A DNA stretch of 64,000 nucleotides, taken from positions 44,699 to 108,698 of the forward strand of contig NZ_LDRT01000027.1 in assembly GCF_001476655.1 (NCBI RefSeq), given 5' to 3'. Positions 1-7,626 of this stretch are shown piece by piece. The DNA is from Microbacterium testaceum. GTDB lineage: Bacteria > Actinomycetota > Actinomycetes > Actinomycetales > Microbacteriaceae. The notes beneath the pieces were generated by a model, which saw only the letters and a list, made by a program, of their open reading frames with translations, searched no databases and was not told the DNA's origin. Each line of letters starts with the position of its first letter. Within the stretch, counting starts at the first letter, position 1. The translations under genes and the position numbers were made by a program.

Positions 1-51
1 CGCGCCCGACGGCCCCGTGCGTGACGGCCTCGCGCCCGACGGCACCGTGCG
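1..51. repeat. short direct repeat, 21-bp units at 1-21 and 31-51
   Basis: The first 21 bases recur at 31-51 with a single mismatch (position 14 C versus 44 A), 30 bp apart. The repeat lies in frame inside the UvrA-like gene and duplicates ten codons, so it adds a short APDG-type repeat before the zinc-finger half-site. It looks like a slippage duplication. Confidence 0.7.
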
Positions 52-403
52 CGCCTGCCCCGCGTGCGGGGGAACCCGCCTCGATGAGGGCGCGCGATCG
101 TCGCGCATCGGCGACGTGAACATCGGGGAACGGCAGCGCCTCAAGCTCGCGATCTCCATGGCCACGTCCGGGGCGATCTACGTCCTCGAGGAGCCGACGA
201 CGGGCCTGCATCTCGCCGACGTCGACAACCTCCTCGGCCTCCTCGACCGACTCGTGGATGCCGGCGACACCGTCGTCGTGATCGAGCACCACCAGGCGGT
301 CATGGCGTACGCCGACGGGATCATCGATCTCGGACCCGGGGCCGGACACGACGGGGGACGTATCGTGTTCGAGGGCACGCCCGCCGATCTCGTCGCGGCA
401 TGA
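2..403 (+). CDS. UvrA-like ABC ATPase, C-terminal part, probably internally deleted
   Basis: The frame is open from the window edge, so the start lies upstream. The visible 133 residues are the C-terminal end of a UvrA-like ATPase (excinuclease A or the related drug-resistance group). In order they show a zinc-finger half-site CPACGGTRL, an ABC-signature-like GERQRLKLA, a Walker B region VLEEPTTGLHLADV, and a switch region VVIEHHQAV followed by DLGPGAGHDGG. Three things are odd. Family members normally have some 60-80 residues between zinc finger and signature, but here there are about 20. The signature reads NIGERQR instead of LSGGERQR. The Walker B aspartate is glutamate (LEEP for LDEP). 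An in-frame deletion joining an N-I-(A-D) segment to GERQR would explain the first two. The protein may be inactive. Family placement is firm; function is doubtful. Confidence 0.75.
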   Translation, partial: APDGPVRDGLAPDGTVRACPACGGTRLDEGARSSRIGDVNIGERQRLKLAISMATSGAIYVLEEPTTGLHLADVDNLLGLLDRLVDAGDTVVVIEHHQAVMAYADGIIDLGPGAGHDGGRIVFEGTPADLVAA

Positions 404-503
404 TCGACCCTGACCGGGGAGCATCTCGCGCGATACGTGGGACAGTGAACGCACCGTTCGCAAGGAGTCGTCCCGGTCTGGGTCGACGGAGGGAGACACC
501 GGT

Positions 504-899
504 ATGACACCCACGACGCTCGTCGAGCGCTACCTCGCCGCTCTCGAGCGGGCAGATCTCGACGCGGTCCTGGCTCTGTTCGCTCCTACCGCGCGCGTCC
601 ACTCGCCGCTGTACGGCGAGCGACCCGCCGCCGAGTTCTATCCGCTCCTCTTCGCCGACACAGCGTCGTCGCGACTGACGCTGCGCAGCGTCATGCACGA
701 CACCTCGGGCGCTCGCGTCATCAGTTTCTGGTTCCGGTTCGACTGGACTCTCGCCGACGGGACGCCCGCGCCGTTCACGGTCGTCGATATCGCCGAGCTC
801 GCCCCCGACGGGCTCATCGAGTCCTTGCACATCGTGTACGACACGGTGGCCGTGCGAGACGCGTTCGACGCGCAGAAGCGCCGGGACGAACTCGCGTAA
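504..899 (+). CDS. NTF2-like / SnoaL-like family protein
   Basis: A 131-residue protein of the size and pattern of the cystatin-like NTF2/SnoaL alpha+beta barrel. It begins with the helical VERYLAALERADLDAVLALF segment typical of the family, followed by HSPLYGE and strands ending in DIAELAPDGLIESLHIVYDT. These folds bind small molecules or act as isomerases or cyclases, and the sequence does not name a substrate. The start is supported by a purine-rich GGAGGGAGAC about 6 nt upstream of the ATG. It stands alone between the UvrA-like gene and the oppositely oriented resolvase-fold gene. Confidence 0.75.
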   Translation: MTPTTLVERYLAALERADLDAVLALFAPTARVHSPLYGERPAAEFYPLLFADTASSRLTLRSVMHDTSGARVISFWFRFDWTLADGTPAPFTVVDIAELAPDGLIESLHIVYDTVAVRDAFDAQKRRDELA

Positions 900-912
900 G
901 CACCGCCCGGCG

Positions 913-1389
913 TCAGCCGTGCGTGCTGAGCGTCGCGTCGTGCAGGTGGCGTTCGCCGTGCGAGAGCACCTTCACGATCACCCCGCGCCGGCGCAGGTCG
1001 GCGATCGCGCGCGTCTCGTCGTCGCGCGTGAGTCCGAGCGAGTGAGCGCTCGTCACGACGAGCACGTCACCGCGGGTGAGCGTGCCGAAGAAGCGGTCGA
1101 GACGAGCGGCCCACCCTTCGAGGGTCTCCGGGGCCGGGTGACGGAACCCCTCGATGGGAACGCCGAATCTCGTGAGGTCGTCGCGCTGCTGAACGACGCT
1201 CGGCATCCCGGGCCGGGACACGACCAGACCCACGAGACGGGAGCCGGCCGGGCGAGCCCGCCACCAATCGCGGTCGCTCTGCAACTCCGTGAAGCACTTC
1301 GGGCACTCGGCCGCTGCGTGCGCGACGGGCACGGCACCGGTCCCGGCGGCATCCGCGGGTGACGTCGTCGTCGTGCTCGGATCGCTCAT
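913..1389 (-). CDS. small resolvase-fold (serine recombinase N-domain-like) protein
   Basis: A 158-residue protein whose ATG is preceded by GGAGG, which fixes the start at 1389. An acidic/threonine-rich N-terminus is followed by a CPKC pair. The body follows the layout of a serine-recombinase catalytic domain: LVGLVVSRPG strand, QQRDDLTRFGV helix, then LTRGDVLVVTSAHSLGL and a final RRGVIVKVLSHGE strand. There is no C-terminal DNA-binding domain, and the usual YxRVSTxxQ block is degenerate, so recombinase activity is unlikely. It may be a domesticated relative. The fold assignment is inference from pattern, and no function is claimed. Confidence 0.5.
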   Translation of the reverse strand: MSDPSTTTTSPADAAGTGAVPVAHAAAECPKCFTELQSDRDWWRARPAGSRLVGLVVSRPGMPSVVQQRDDLTRFGVPIEGFRHPAPETLEGWAARLDRFFGTLTRGDVLVVTSAHSLGLTRDDETRAIADLRRRGVIVKVLSHGERHLHDATLSTHG

Positions 1390-1496
1390 GGAAACCTCCG
1401 CTCCCATTGTGCCGCACGGCGGCCGCGGTTTGTCCGCCTTCGCGACGCCCCGGATCACCCGTTGCGCTTTCCGGCGGACGAACCGCGGCGACGCGG

Positions 1497-2249
1497 TCAG
1501 TGCGCCGAGTACCCTCCGTCGACGAGGTGGTAGCTGCCCGAGATGAACGACGCGGCATCGCTCAGCAGGAACAGGGTCAGTGCCGCGACCTCCGCGTCGG
1601 TTCCGAGACGCCCGGCGGCGTGCTCCTGCTCGAGGTGGCCGAGGGCGTCCGGGCTGAGGCTCGAACGCACCAGCGGGGTGTCGATGAAGCCGGGACCGAC
1701 GGCGTTGGTGCGGACGCCCTGCGCCGTGTATTCGAGCGCGGCGACCTTCGTCAGCCCGATCAGCGCGTGCTTGCTCGCGACGTAGGCCGCGTTCTGGGCG
1801 ATGCCGACCGACCCGAGAACGGAAGACATGTTGACCACGGCTCCGCCGCCGGAAGCGACGATCGCCGGAAGTTGAAACCGCAGACCGTAGAACACGCCGT
1901 CGAGGTCGACGGACCGCACGCGGTCCCAGGCTTCGATGTCGTAGTCGCCGATGTTCTGCGCAGCGGCGCCGATGCCGGCGTTGTTCACGGCGAGGTGCAG
2001 GGCGCCGTAGGTCTTCTTCGCGAACTCCACGGCGGCCTCGGAGTCCTGCCATTTCGCGGTGTTCTGGGTGAACGCCTCGGCGGTGCCGCCCGCCTCGCGG
2101 ATCTGCGCGACGACGGCGCCCGCGGCGCCCTCGTTGATATCGGTGACGACCACCGACGCGCCCTCGGCGGCCAGCTCGCGAGCGATCTCGGCGCCGATAC
2201 CGCTTCCCGCACCCGTGACGAGTGCGACCTTCTGGGTGAACCTGCTCAT
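1497..2249 (-). CDS. SDR family oxidoreductase
   Basis: A classical short-chain dehydrogenase/reductase of 250 residues. The cofactor motif TGAGSGIG lies near residues 13-20, followed by the acidic strand end VVTDI that favours NAD(H), NNAGIG, the catalytic serine in NMSSVLG, YVASKHA (Tyr and Lys) and the PG motif VGPGFIDTP. It catalyses NAD(P)-dependent oxidation or reduction of an alcohol or ketone; the substrate cannot be read from sequence. The start was set at 2249 because AAGGGA lies 8 nt upstream. A longer in-frame start 21 bases upstream has no such site. A 14-bp dyad sits about 50 bp upstream. Confidence 0.9.
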   Translation of the reverse strand: MSRFTQKVALVTGAGSGIGAEIARELAAEGASVVVTDINEGAAGAVVAQIREAGGTAEAFTQNTAKWQDSEAAVEFAKKTYGALHLAVNNAGIGAAAQNIGDYDIEAWDRVRSVDLDGVFYGLRFQLPAIVASGGGAVVNMSSVLGSVGIAQNAAYVASKHALIGLTKVAALEYTAQGVRTNAVGPGFIDTPLVRSSLSPDALGHLEQEHAAGRLGTDAEVAALTLFLLSDAASFISGSYHLVDGGYSAH

Positions 2250-2296
2250 GATCGGATTTCCCTTCCGCATTCGGGCCGCGCGGATCTCGCGCGGAT

Positions 2297-2310
2297 TTCA
2301 TGCACATGAA
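2297..2310. promoter_or_regulatory. dyad TTCATG-CA-CATGAA upstream of the SDR gene
   Basis: A perfect inverted repeat with 6-bp arms and a 2-bp centre lies between the antiporter 3' end and the SDR start. Its size and position suit a repressor site (TetR, MarR or similar) for the SDR. No regulator gene is adjacent, so this is inference from symmetry alone. Confidence 0.35.
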
Positions 2311-2316
2311 TGCAAG

Positions 2317-2332
2317 CGCGGGATTCCCCGCG
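2317..2332 (-). terminator. short GC hairpin after the antiporter operon
   Basis: CGCGGG and CCCGCG are separated by a four-base loop, 10 bp beyond the antiporter stop. There is no strong T-run on the minus strand, so it would act as an actinobacterial stem-only terminator. Confidence 0.4.
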
Positions 2333-2341
2333 AGTATTCCT

Positions 2342-4093
2342 TCACTCCTCGTCGCCGTCGTCCAGCCGCAGTTCGAGGCTGAGCTGATCGGCGTCGAGCT
2401 CGGCCAAGGCATGTCTCAGCGCGGCGGTGCTGTAGCGGCCGTCGCGCCCGACACGAGCGAGTCGTCGACGCATGGCCTCGATCGAGGCCAGGCGCAGCTC
2501 GAGCAGGTCGCGCACGCGGCCCGAGGCTTCCTCGTCGGGCGGCTCCGTGATGCGCGCGCCGACGCGTTCGATGATCTCGTCGGGAAAGGCCTCGCCGTCC
2601 CGCCGTCGAAGCTTCCCCGCCTGCAGAGCCGCGGTCGAGGCCTCGCGCAGTTCGGCATCCAATGCGCGCTGCTCCTCCCTGGTCGGCCCCTCGCCGCCGT
2701 CGCCGGTCAGCCCCACGGCGCGGACGACGGCCGGCAGGGTCATCCCCTGGATGACGAGGCTGAAGAGCGCGACCAGGAAGGCGACGAAGATCAGCAGCGG
2801 GCGGTCCTCGACTCCCTCCCGAGGCAGGGTCTGGGCGGCGGCGAGCGTGACGACCCCGCGCATGCCCGCCCACACGACGATGGTGCCGTGTCGCCAGCCG
2901 AGGGGGCTGTCGCGGTAGTAGTCGAGATCGGCCATGGTGCGCGAGATGCGGCGTCGCATCCAACTGATGCGACGGTCGGCTCGCTCCGGATCGTCGACAC
3001 GTCTGCTCAGACTGTCGGGATCGTTGCGGAATGCTTCCTCGAACCGGTCCAGGCGGTCGCGCGCCTCGTCGATGCGGCCCTGGTGTCGCGGCAGGTTGCG
3101 GCCCCGTCGGCCCTGGATCCAAATGAGCCCCGAGACGTACAGAGCCCGCACGAGCAGGGCGATTCCCAGCGCCGACAGGGCGAGCCAGGTCCCGTGCCAG
3201 AGACCCTCGTGCTCGCTCAAGTTGCTCTGCACGATGTCCTTCAGTTCGAGACCGAACACGAGGAAGACCCCGCCCTCGAGGATCAGCTCGATCGTGCGCC
3301 AGTTGAGGCGGTCGCTCATCCGTTGCTCGGGCGTGAAACGGCGGGTCGCGCCCTGTCCGGTCACGATCCCCGCCACCACTGCCGCCACCAGGCCCGAGCC
3401 GCCGAGGTGCTCGGTGGGCAGGTAGGCGATGAAGGGAACCGTGAAGCTGAGGGCGGTGTTCGCCGCCGAGTTGGTGACGCGCTCGCGCACGCGCAGGTTG
3501 ATCCACCCGATCGCGGCACCGATGATGAGGGCGAGGACCACACCCCATGCGAAGTTGGCGACCGCGTCGCCGAAGGCGAAGCCGGATGCCACGGCCGCCA
3601 CGGCCGTGCGCAGCAGCACCAGCGCGGTGGCGTCGTTGAGCAGGCTCTCGCCCTCGAGCATCGTCACGACGCGTGGCGCGATGCCCAGCCGTTTCGCGAT
3701 CGAGGTGGCCACGGCATCCGTGGGGCTCAGGATCGCACCCAGCGCGATGCCGAGCGCGAGCCCGAGCCCGGGGATGACGGCCCAGAAGAACAGGCCGAGC
3801 ACCACGGAGCTGAGGACGACCAGGAGCACGGACAGCCCGGCGATCGGGACGAAGTCGCGACGGAACTCGATGGCGGGAAGCTGCACCGCCGCGGAGTACA
3901 GCAGGGGTGGGAGGACCCCGACGAGGATGACCTCGGGATCGAGCGAGAACGGCGGGAAGAACGGCAGCAGGCTCACGCCGAGGCCCAGCGTCATGAGGAC
4001 GAGGGGGCCCGCCACGTTGAACTTCGGGGCGATCACCGTCGCAAGGGCCACGACCACGACCCCTGCCACGACGAGGATGAGGGGATCGATCAC
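2342..4093 (-). CDS. Na+/H+ antiporter, CPA1 (NhaP/NHE) family
   Basis: A 583-residue membrane protein with about 12 hydrophobic segments in the N-terminal 400 residues and a soluble C-terminal tail of about 170 residues. Family marks include the LPPLLYSAA segment, the ion-binding block ILSPTDAVAT followed by LEGESLLNDATALV, and a late IVVWAGMRGVVTLAAA segment. It exchanges Na+ (or K+) for H+ across the membrane. The GTG start overlaps the stop of the upstream LacI-like gene by 4 bases (GTGA), so the two are probably translationally coupled, third in an operon behind a beta-mannosidase. The link between a glycosidase, a sugar sensor domain and an antiporter is unusual; the antiporter might support ion-coupled sugar uptake, but that is inference. 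Confidence 0.92.
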   Translation of the reverse strand: MIDPLILVVAGVVVVALATVIAPKFNVAGPLVLMTLGLGVSLLPFFPPFSLDPEVILVGVLPPLLYSAAVQLPAIEFRRDFVPIAGLSVLLVVLSSVVLGLFFWAVIPGLGLALGIALGAILSPTDAVATSIAKRLGIAPRVVTMLEGESLLNDATALVLLRTAVAAVASGFAFGDAVANFAWGVVLALIIGAAIGWINLRVRERVTNSAANTALSFTVPFIAYLPTEHLGGSGLVAAVVAGIVTGQGATRRFTPEQRMSDRLNWRTIELILEGGVFLVFGLELKDIVQSNLSEHEGLWHGTWLALSALGIALLVRALYVSGLIWIQGRRGRNLPRHQGRIDEARDRLDRFEEAFRNDPDSLSRRVDDPERADRRISWMRRRISRTMADLDYYRDSPLGWRHGTIVVWAGMRGVVTLAAAQTLPREGVEDRPLLIFVAFLVALFSLVIQGMTLPAVVRAVGLTGDGGEGPTREEQRALDAELREASTAALQAGKLRRRDGEAFPDEIIERVGARITEPPDEEASGRVRDLLELRLASIEAMRRRLARVGRDGRYSTAALRHALAELDADQLSLELRLDDGDEE

Positions 4094-5022
4094 GGTTCGA
4101 GGCTAGTCCCGGGTGTCGAGGGAGCGGATTCCGCACGGCCTGCGGCGGACGCGCCTCCGTGCGCGGGGCCCGTCGACGCCCGCACGATGAGCTCCGGTGT
4201 GGGGGCGATCGTCACCGGTCGGGCGCCGTGCCCCAGCGCTTTCATGATCGCCGTCCCCGCGCTCTCGCCCCAGACAGCGATGTCGCGGGCCATCGCGCTG
4301 AGCGACGGCACCGTCGACCGGCACAGCACCGAGTCGTCCCAGGCCAGCAGCGAGAGGTCGCCCGGCACGTCGATCCCGCGCGCGGTGAGAGCGGATGCCG
4401 CGGCCGCGGCCATCACGTCGTTGTCGAACACGATGGCGGTCGGGGCATTCGTGCCCGCGAGCAGACGCTCGACGGCGGCGACGCCACCGGGGCCGGTGAA
4501 GTCGGCGACCTCGATGCGCACGTCGAGCCCCCCGCGCTCCGCCACCGCCTCGAAGGCGTGCGTACGGCGGACGGTGTGCGCAAGGTCGTCCGGGCCCGAG
4601 ACCCGTCCGATGCGGGCGTGGCCGAGTCCGTGCAGGTACTCCACCGCCGTCCGCATGGGTGCTTCGTCGTCGCCCCAGACGACCGCGTGGCCGGGGGCGT
4701 CGTCGGGGTGCGCCAGCGCGACGCTCGCGAAGCCGAGCCGGTCGACGAGGTCGAGGCGGGGGTCCCGCTGCCGCGTGATGTCGACCAGCACGACCCCCGC
4801 GACCCGACCGGACTGCGCCCACCGCTGGTACGCGTCGAGCTCCTCGTCGAGGTCGGGCACCACCTGGAGCACGAAGGGTCGACCGTGTTCGGTGAGCACC
4901 TCTTCGAGACCCGCCATGAAGTCGCTGTAGAACGCTTCGACGCCGAGCTGGCGCACCGGGCGGCGGAGGACCAGGCCGACGGAGCGCCGCAGGGTCGAGT
5001 GAGGTGCGGGCTCGTCCTTCAT
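4090..5022 (-). CDS. LacI-type sensor protein without the HTH domain
   Basis: A 310-residue protein matching the periplasmic-binding-protein-like effector domain of LacI/GalR regulators: RRSVGLVLRRP at the N-terminus, YSDFMAGLEEVL, GVVLVDI, HARIGRVSGP, TAIVFDNDVMAAAA and the C-terminal DLSLLAWDDS with LIVRAST. The LacI helix-turn-helix of about 55 residues (normally TxxDVAxxAGVSxxTVSR) is missing. Extending the frame upstream gives only 24 residues of unrelated sequence overlapping the mannosidase 3' end. A -10-like GATACT lies 8 nt before the chosen ATG, compatible with a leaderless message. It sits 16 bp after the mannosidase stop and overlaps the antiporter start by 4 bp. It may be a soluble sugar-binding protein or a regulator that lost DNA binding. 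Confidence 0.8.
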   Translation of the reverse strand: MKDEPAPHSTLRRSVGLVLRRPVRQLGVEAFYSDFMAGLEEVLTEHGRPFVLQVVPDLDEELDAYQRWAQSGRVAGVVLVDITRQRDPRLDLVDRLGFASVALAHPDDAPGHAVVWGDDEAPMRTAVEYLHGLGHARIGRVSGPDDLAHTVRRTHAFEAVAERGGLDVRIEVADFTGPGGVAAVERLLAGTNAPTAIVFDNDVMAAAAASALTARGIDVPGDLSLLAWDDSVLCRSTVPSLSAMARDIAVWGESAGTAIMKALGHGARPVTIAPTPELIVRASTGPAHGGASAAGRAESAPSTPGTSLEP

Positions 5023-5038
5023 CGTCGGCAAGTATCGC

Positions 5039-7504
5039 CTATCTCTCGCGTGCGCGGGCGAGAAGGTCGTTGGTCGTGCGCAGCACCCGGGCATCCGCGA
5101 AGGCGGCCGGGTCGAGGCCCGCGGGCGCGGTGATCCGGAAGACGTGCTCCTCGCCCGCTGTGAGCGTGATCATCCCCGAGTCCGCGCGCGCGGTGGGCTC
5201 GACGAGGTCCGCAAGCAGCGTGGCATCCTTCACCAGGGTGCGCGCGGTCACCGTGACCTCGTACCCGCCGTCGACCGCACGCGCGTGCGTCGAGATGTCG
5301 TCCTCGAGGGCGAGCTCCGTATCGTCGACGAAGTAGTGCAGGCCACGCTCGCCCGTGGTCGCGTGCGCGACGAGGACCTCGCGTTCGGGCTCGATCGCGG
5401 TGGCGAGGGCGGGGTCGACCGTTGCCGTCCAGCTCGAACGCGGTTCCACCTCGAGATCGAGGGTCGCGGATGCCAGGACGCCCCCCTCCAGGCCCTCGCG
5501 GCGCAGCTCCACGCGGCCCGAGATCGCTTCGTCGCTGTCGTTGTGGAGGGTCACGCGCAGGCCGTCGCCCTCGAGCTCGGGCTGGATCGTCAGCAGCCGT
5601 GGTGCCGAGACGCGGCGCAGTTCGTACCAGAGCGGCTTGCGGTGCCGGTGGCTGTCGACCGCGGCCCACGACACGACGGGCCAGCAGTCGTTGAGCTGCC
5701 AGACGATCCATCCGCGGTTCAGCGGGAAGAGCGAGCGGAACCACTCGATCCCGAACGACACCGCGCGCGCCTGATTCAGCTGCATCGTCCAGTGCCAGTC
5801 GGTGTATCCGCCAGGTTCGGGCAGATGCGTGCCCAGGCCGCGCGCGAGTTTGTCGTTGCCCTCGTTGGCCTTCTGGTGCGCGAGCATCTCGCGCCCGAAC
5901 GGACTGCGGGGCTCGTCGCGCACGACGCTCTCGAGCGTCGAGAACGCGGGCGGGCCTTGAAAACCGAACTCCGACACGAAGCGCGGGCGATAGGCGCGGT
6001 ACCCGTCGTAGTCCCGCGTATTCCATACGTCCCAGATGTGCATGGTGCCGTGCGCGTCGTCGTTCGGGTGGACGTACGAGCTGAACGAGAACGGGCTCCC
6101 GTCCGAGTAGAAGGTCGTGGGGGCGAGCTCGGCGACGATGCGCGGGAAGAGGTCGCGGTAGTAGCCCTCGCCCCAGCTGCGCCCGTTCAGGCGCGAGCGC
6201 CACGTCCAGTCGACGTAGCCCCAGATGTTCTCGTTGCCGCCGTTGAAGATCACGAGGCTCGGGTGGCGTGAGAGACGCGTGACGGCCTCGCGCGCCTCGG
6301 CCTCGAACTCGTCCCACAGCTCGGCATCCTCGGAGTACGCGGCGCAGGCGAGCAGGAAATCCTGCCAGACGAGGACACCCTCGCGGTCGCAGATGTCGTA
6401 GAAGTCGTCGCTCTCGTACAGACCGCCGCCCCACACGCGCAGCAGGTTGAGTCCCGCGTCCGTGGCATCCGCGATCGAAGCGGCGAGGCTCTCGGGCGTG
6501 ATGCGGGTGACGAAGACGTCGTCGGGGATCCAGTTGGCGCCGTGCACATAGACGTCGCGTCCATTGATGCGCACCGTGAACGGGCTACCGTGCTCGTCGG
6601 GCGCGATGTCGACCTCGACGTGACGGAAGCCGATCGCCCGCGACCACCGCGTCGCCTCGTCGGCACCGTCGCCCACGCGCACGGTGAGGTCGTAGAGCCG
6701 TGCTTCGCCGTAGCCGCGCGGCCACCAGGGCTCGGCATCCGGAACGGCGAGGTCGATCACGACGGGCTGACCGGGCCGCGCCTCGACGCGGGCCGACGCA
6801 CCGGCGACCTCGATCTGGACCGTGGTTGGTTCCCCCTCTTCATGCTGCCACTCGAGCTCGACGTGCGCGGTGAGATGCGGGATGCCGTCCACGATGTCGA
6901 CGACGGGGCGCACCGCCGCGATGCGAGCGCGTGTCCATTCCTGAAGGCCGATCGGACGCCAGATCCCGGCGGTCGCGAAGTCGGGGCCCCAGTCCCAGCC
7001 GAAGTTGCAGGCGCTCTTGCGGATGGCGTTGAACGGGTGCGCGTAGGAGTGGGGACGCTCGCCGAGCACCGCTTCTCGCTCGCGGGCGTACCGCACGGGC
7101 GAGCGGAAGTCGACCTCGACGGTGTTCTCGCCCTCGCGCAGGACGGGGGTGAGATCGGTGCGGTAGCCGCGGTGCTGGTTCGCGGTCTCGAGCACGGTGG
7201 CGCCGTTGACGCGCACCGTCGCGACCGTGTCCAAGCCCTCGGCGACCAGGTCGACGCGGGCGCTGTCGAGGGGACGGCTCCACGAGAAGGTCGTGCGGTA
7301 CCGCCAGTCCGATTCACCGATCCATGCGAGCTTCTCCTCCTGTGCGCCGGGGAACGGATCGTCCATGAGGCCGGCGGCGAGCAGATCGGTGTGAACGACG
7401 CCCGGAACGGCGGCGGGGATCCCGTCATCGAGCGCCCCGTCCTCGTCCGGACGCTCTCCGCGGAGAAGGGTCAGGGTCCAACCTGCGTCGAGAGGGTGAT
7501 ACAT
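5039..7504 (-). CDS. beta-mannosidase, glycoside hydrolase family 2
   Basis: An 821-residue cytoplasmic GH2 enzyme (no signal peptide) that releases terminal beta-D-mannose from oligosaccharides. It has the N-terminal jelly-roll with WRYRTTFSW and a SACNFGWDWGPDF stretch characteristic of beta-mannosidases, then immunoglobulin-like domains. The TIM barrel carries the acid/base glutamate in FNGGNENIWGY and the nucleophile glutamate in FVSEFGFQG. The start at 7504 follows GGAAGGAA by about 11 nt; an upstream in-frame extension to 7597 would run into the dyad and the ROK promoter region. It is first in the operon with the LacI-like sensor and the antiporter, and divergent from a ROK repressor that probably controls it. 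Confidence 0.93.
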   Translation of the reverse strand: MYHPLDAGWTLTLLRGERPDEDGALDDGIPAAVPGVVHTDLLAAGLMDDPFPGAQEEKLAWIGESDWRYRTTFSWSRPLDSARVDLVAEGLDTVATVRVNGATVLETANQHRGYRTDLTPVLREGENTVEVDFRSPVRYAREREAVLGERPHSYAHPFNAIRKSACNFGWDWGPDFATAGIWRPIGLQEWTRARIAAVRPVVDIVDGIPHLTAHVELEWQHEEGEPTTVQIEVAGASARVEARPGQPVVIDLAVPDAEPWWPRGYGEARLYDLTVRVGDGADEATRWSRAIGFRHVEVDIAPDEHGSPFTVRINGRDVYVHGANWIPDDVFVTRITPESLAASIADATDAGLNLLRVWGGGLYESDDFYDICDREGVLVWQDFLLACAAYSEDAELWDEFEAEAREAVTRLSRHPSLVIFNGGNENIWGYVDWTWRSRLNGRSWGEGYYRDLFPRIVAELAPTTFYSDGSPFSFSSYVHPNDDAHGTMHIWDVWNTRDYDGYRAYRPRFVSEFGFQGPPAFSTLESVVRDEPRSPFGREMLAHQKANEGNDKLARGLGTHLPEPGGYTDWHWTMQLNQARAVSFGIEWFRSLFPLNRGWIVWQLNDCWPVVSWAAVDSHRHRKPLWYELRRVSAPRLLTIQPELEGDGLRVTLHNDSDEAISGRVELRREGLEGGVLASATLDLEVEPRSSWTATVDPALATAIEPEREVLVAHATTGERGLHYFVDDTELALEDDISTHARAVDGGYEVTVTARTLVKDATLLADLVEPTARADSGMITLTAGEEHVFRITAPAGLDPAAFADARVLRTTNDLLARARER

Positions 7505-7587
7505 CAGCGTCGGTGTTCCTTCCGGAGAGGCCCCGCCGTCGCCCCGCTCTCGAGTGAGGGGGACGGTAATATCGGCACAGATGCGGG

Positions 7588-7611
7588 CCTTATTCAAGCT
7601 ACTGAATTAAG
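7588..7611. promoter_or_regulatory. AT-rich dyad between mannosidase and ROK genes, candidate ROK operator
   Basis: ATTCA (7592-7596) and TGAAT (7603-7607) form an inverted repeat with a 6-bp centre in the AT-rich stretch of the divergent spacer, flanked by further TTA/TAA symmetry. ROK repressors bind comparable TT-ATT/AAT-AA dyads (family knowledge). Its position 16-20 bp before the ROK start suits autoregulation and control of the mannosidase operon. Confidence 0.5.
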
Positions 7612-7626
7612 CGGGCAGGGGAAAGC

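Noticed and set aside
2300..4930. Very long open frame on the plus strand opposite the antiporter and LacI-like genes
   Set aside because: It mirrors the GC-rich third positions of the minus-strand genes, is low-complexity (Arg/Gly/Asp-rich) and matches no family; the minus-strand proteins are clearly real.
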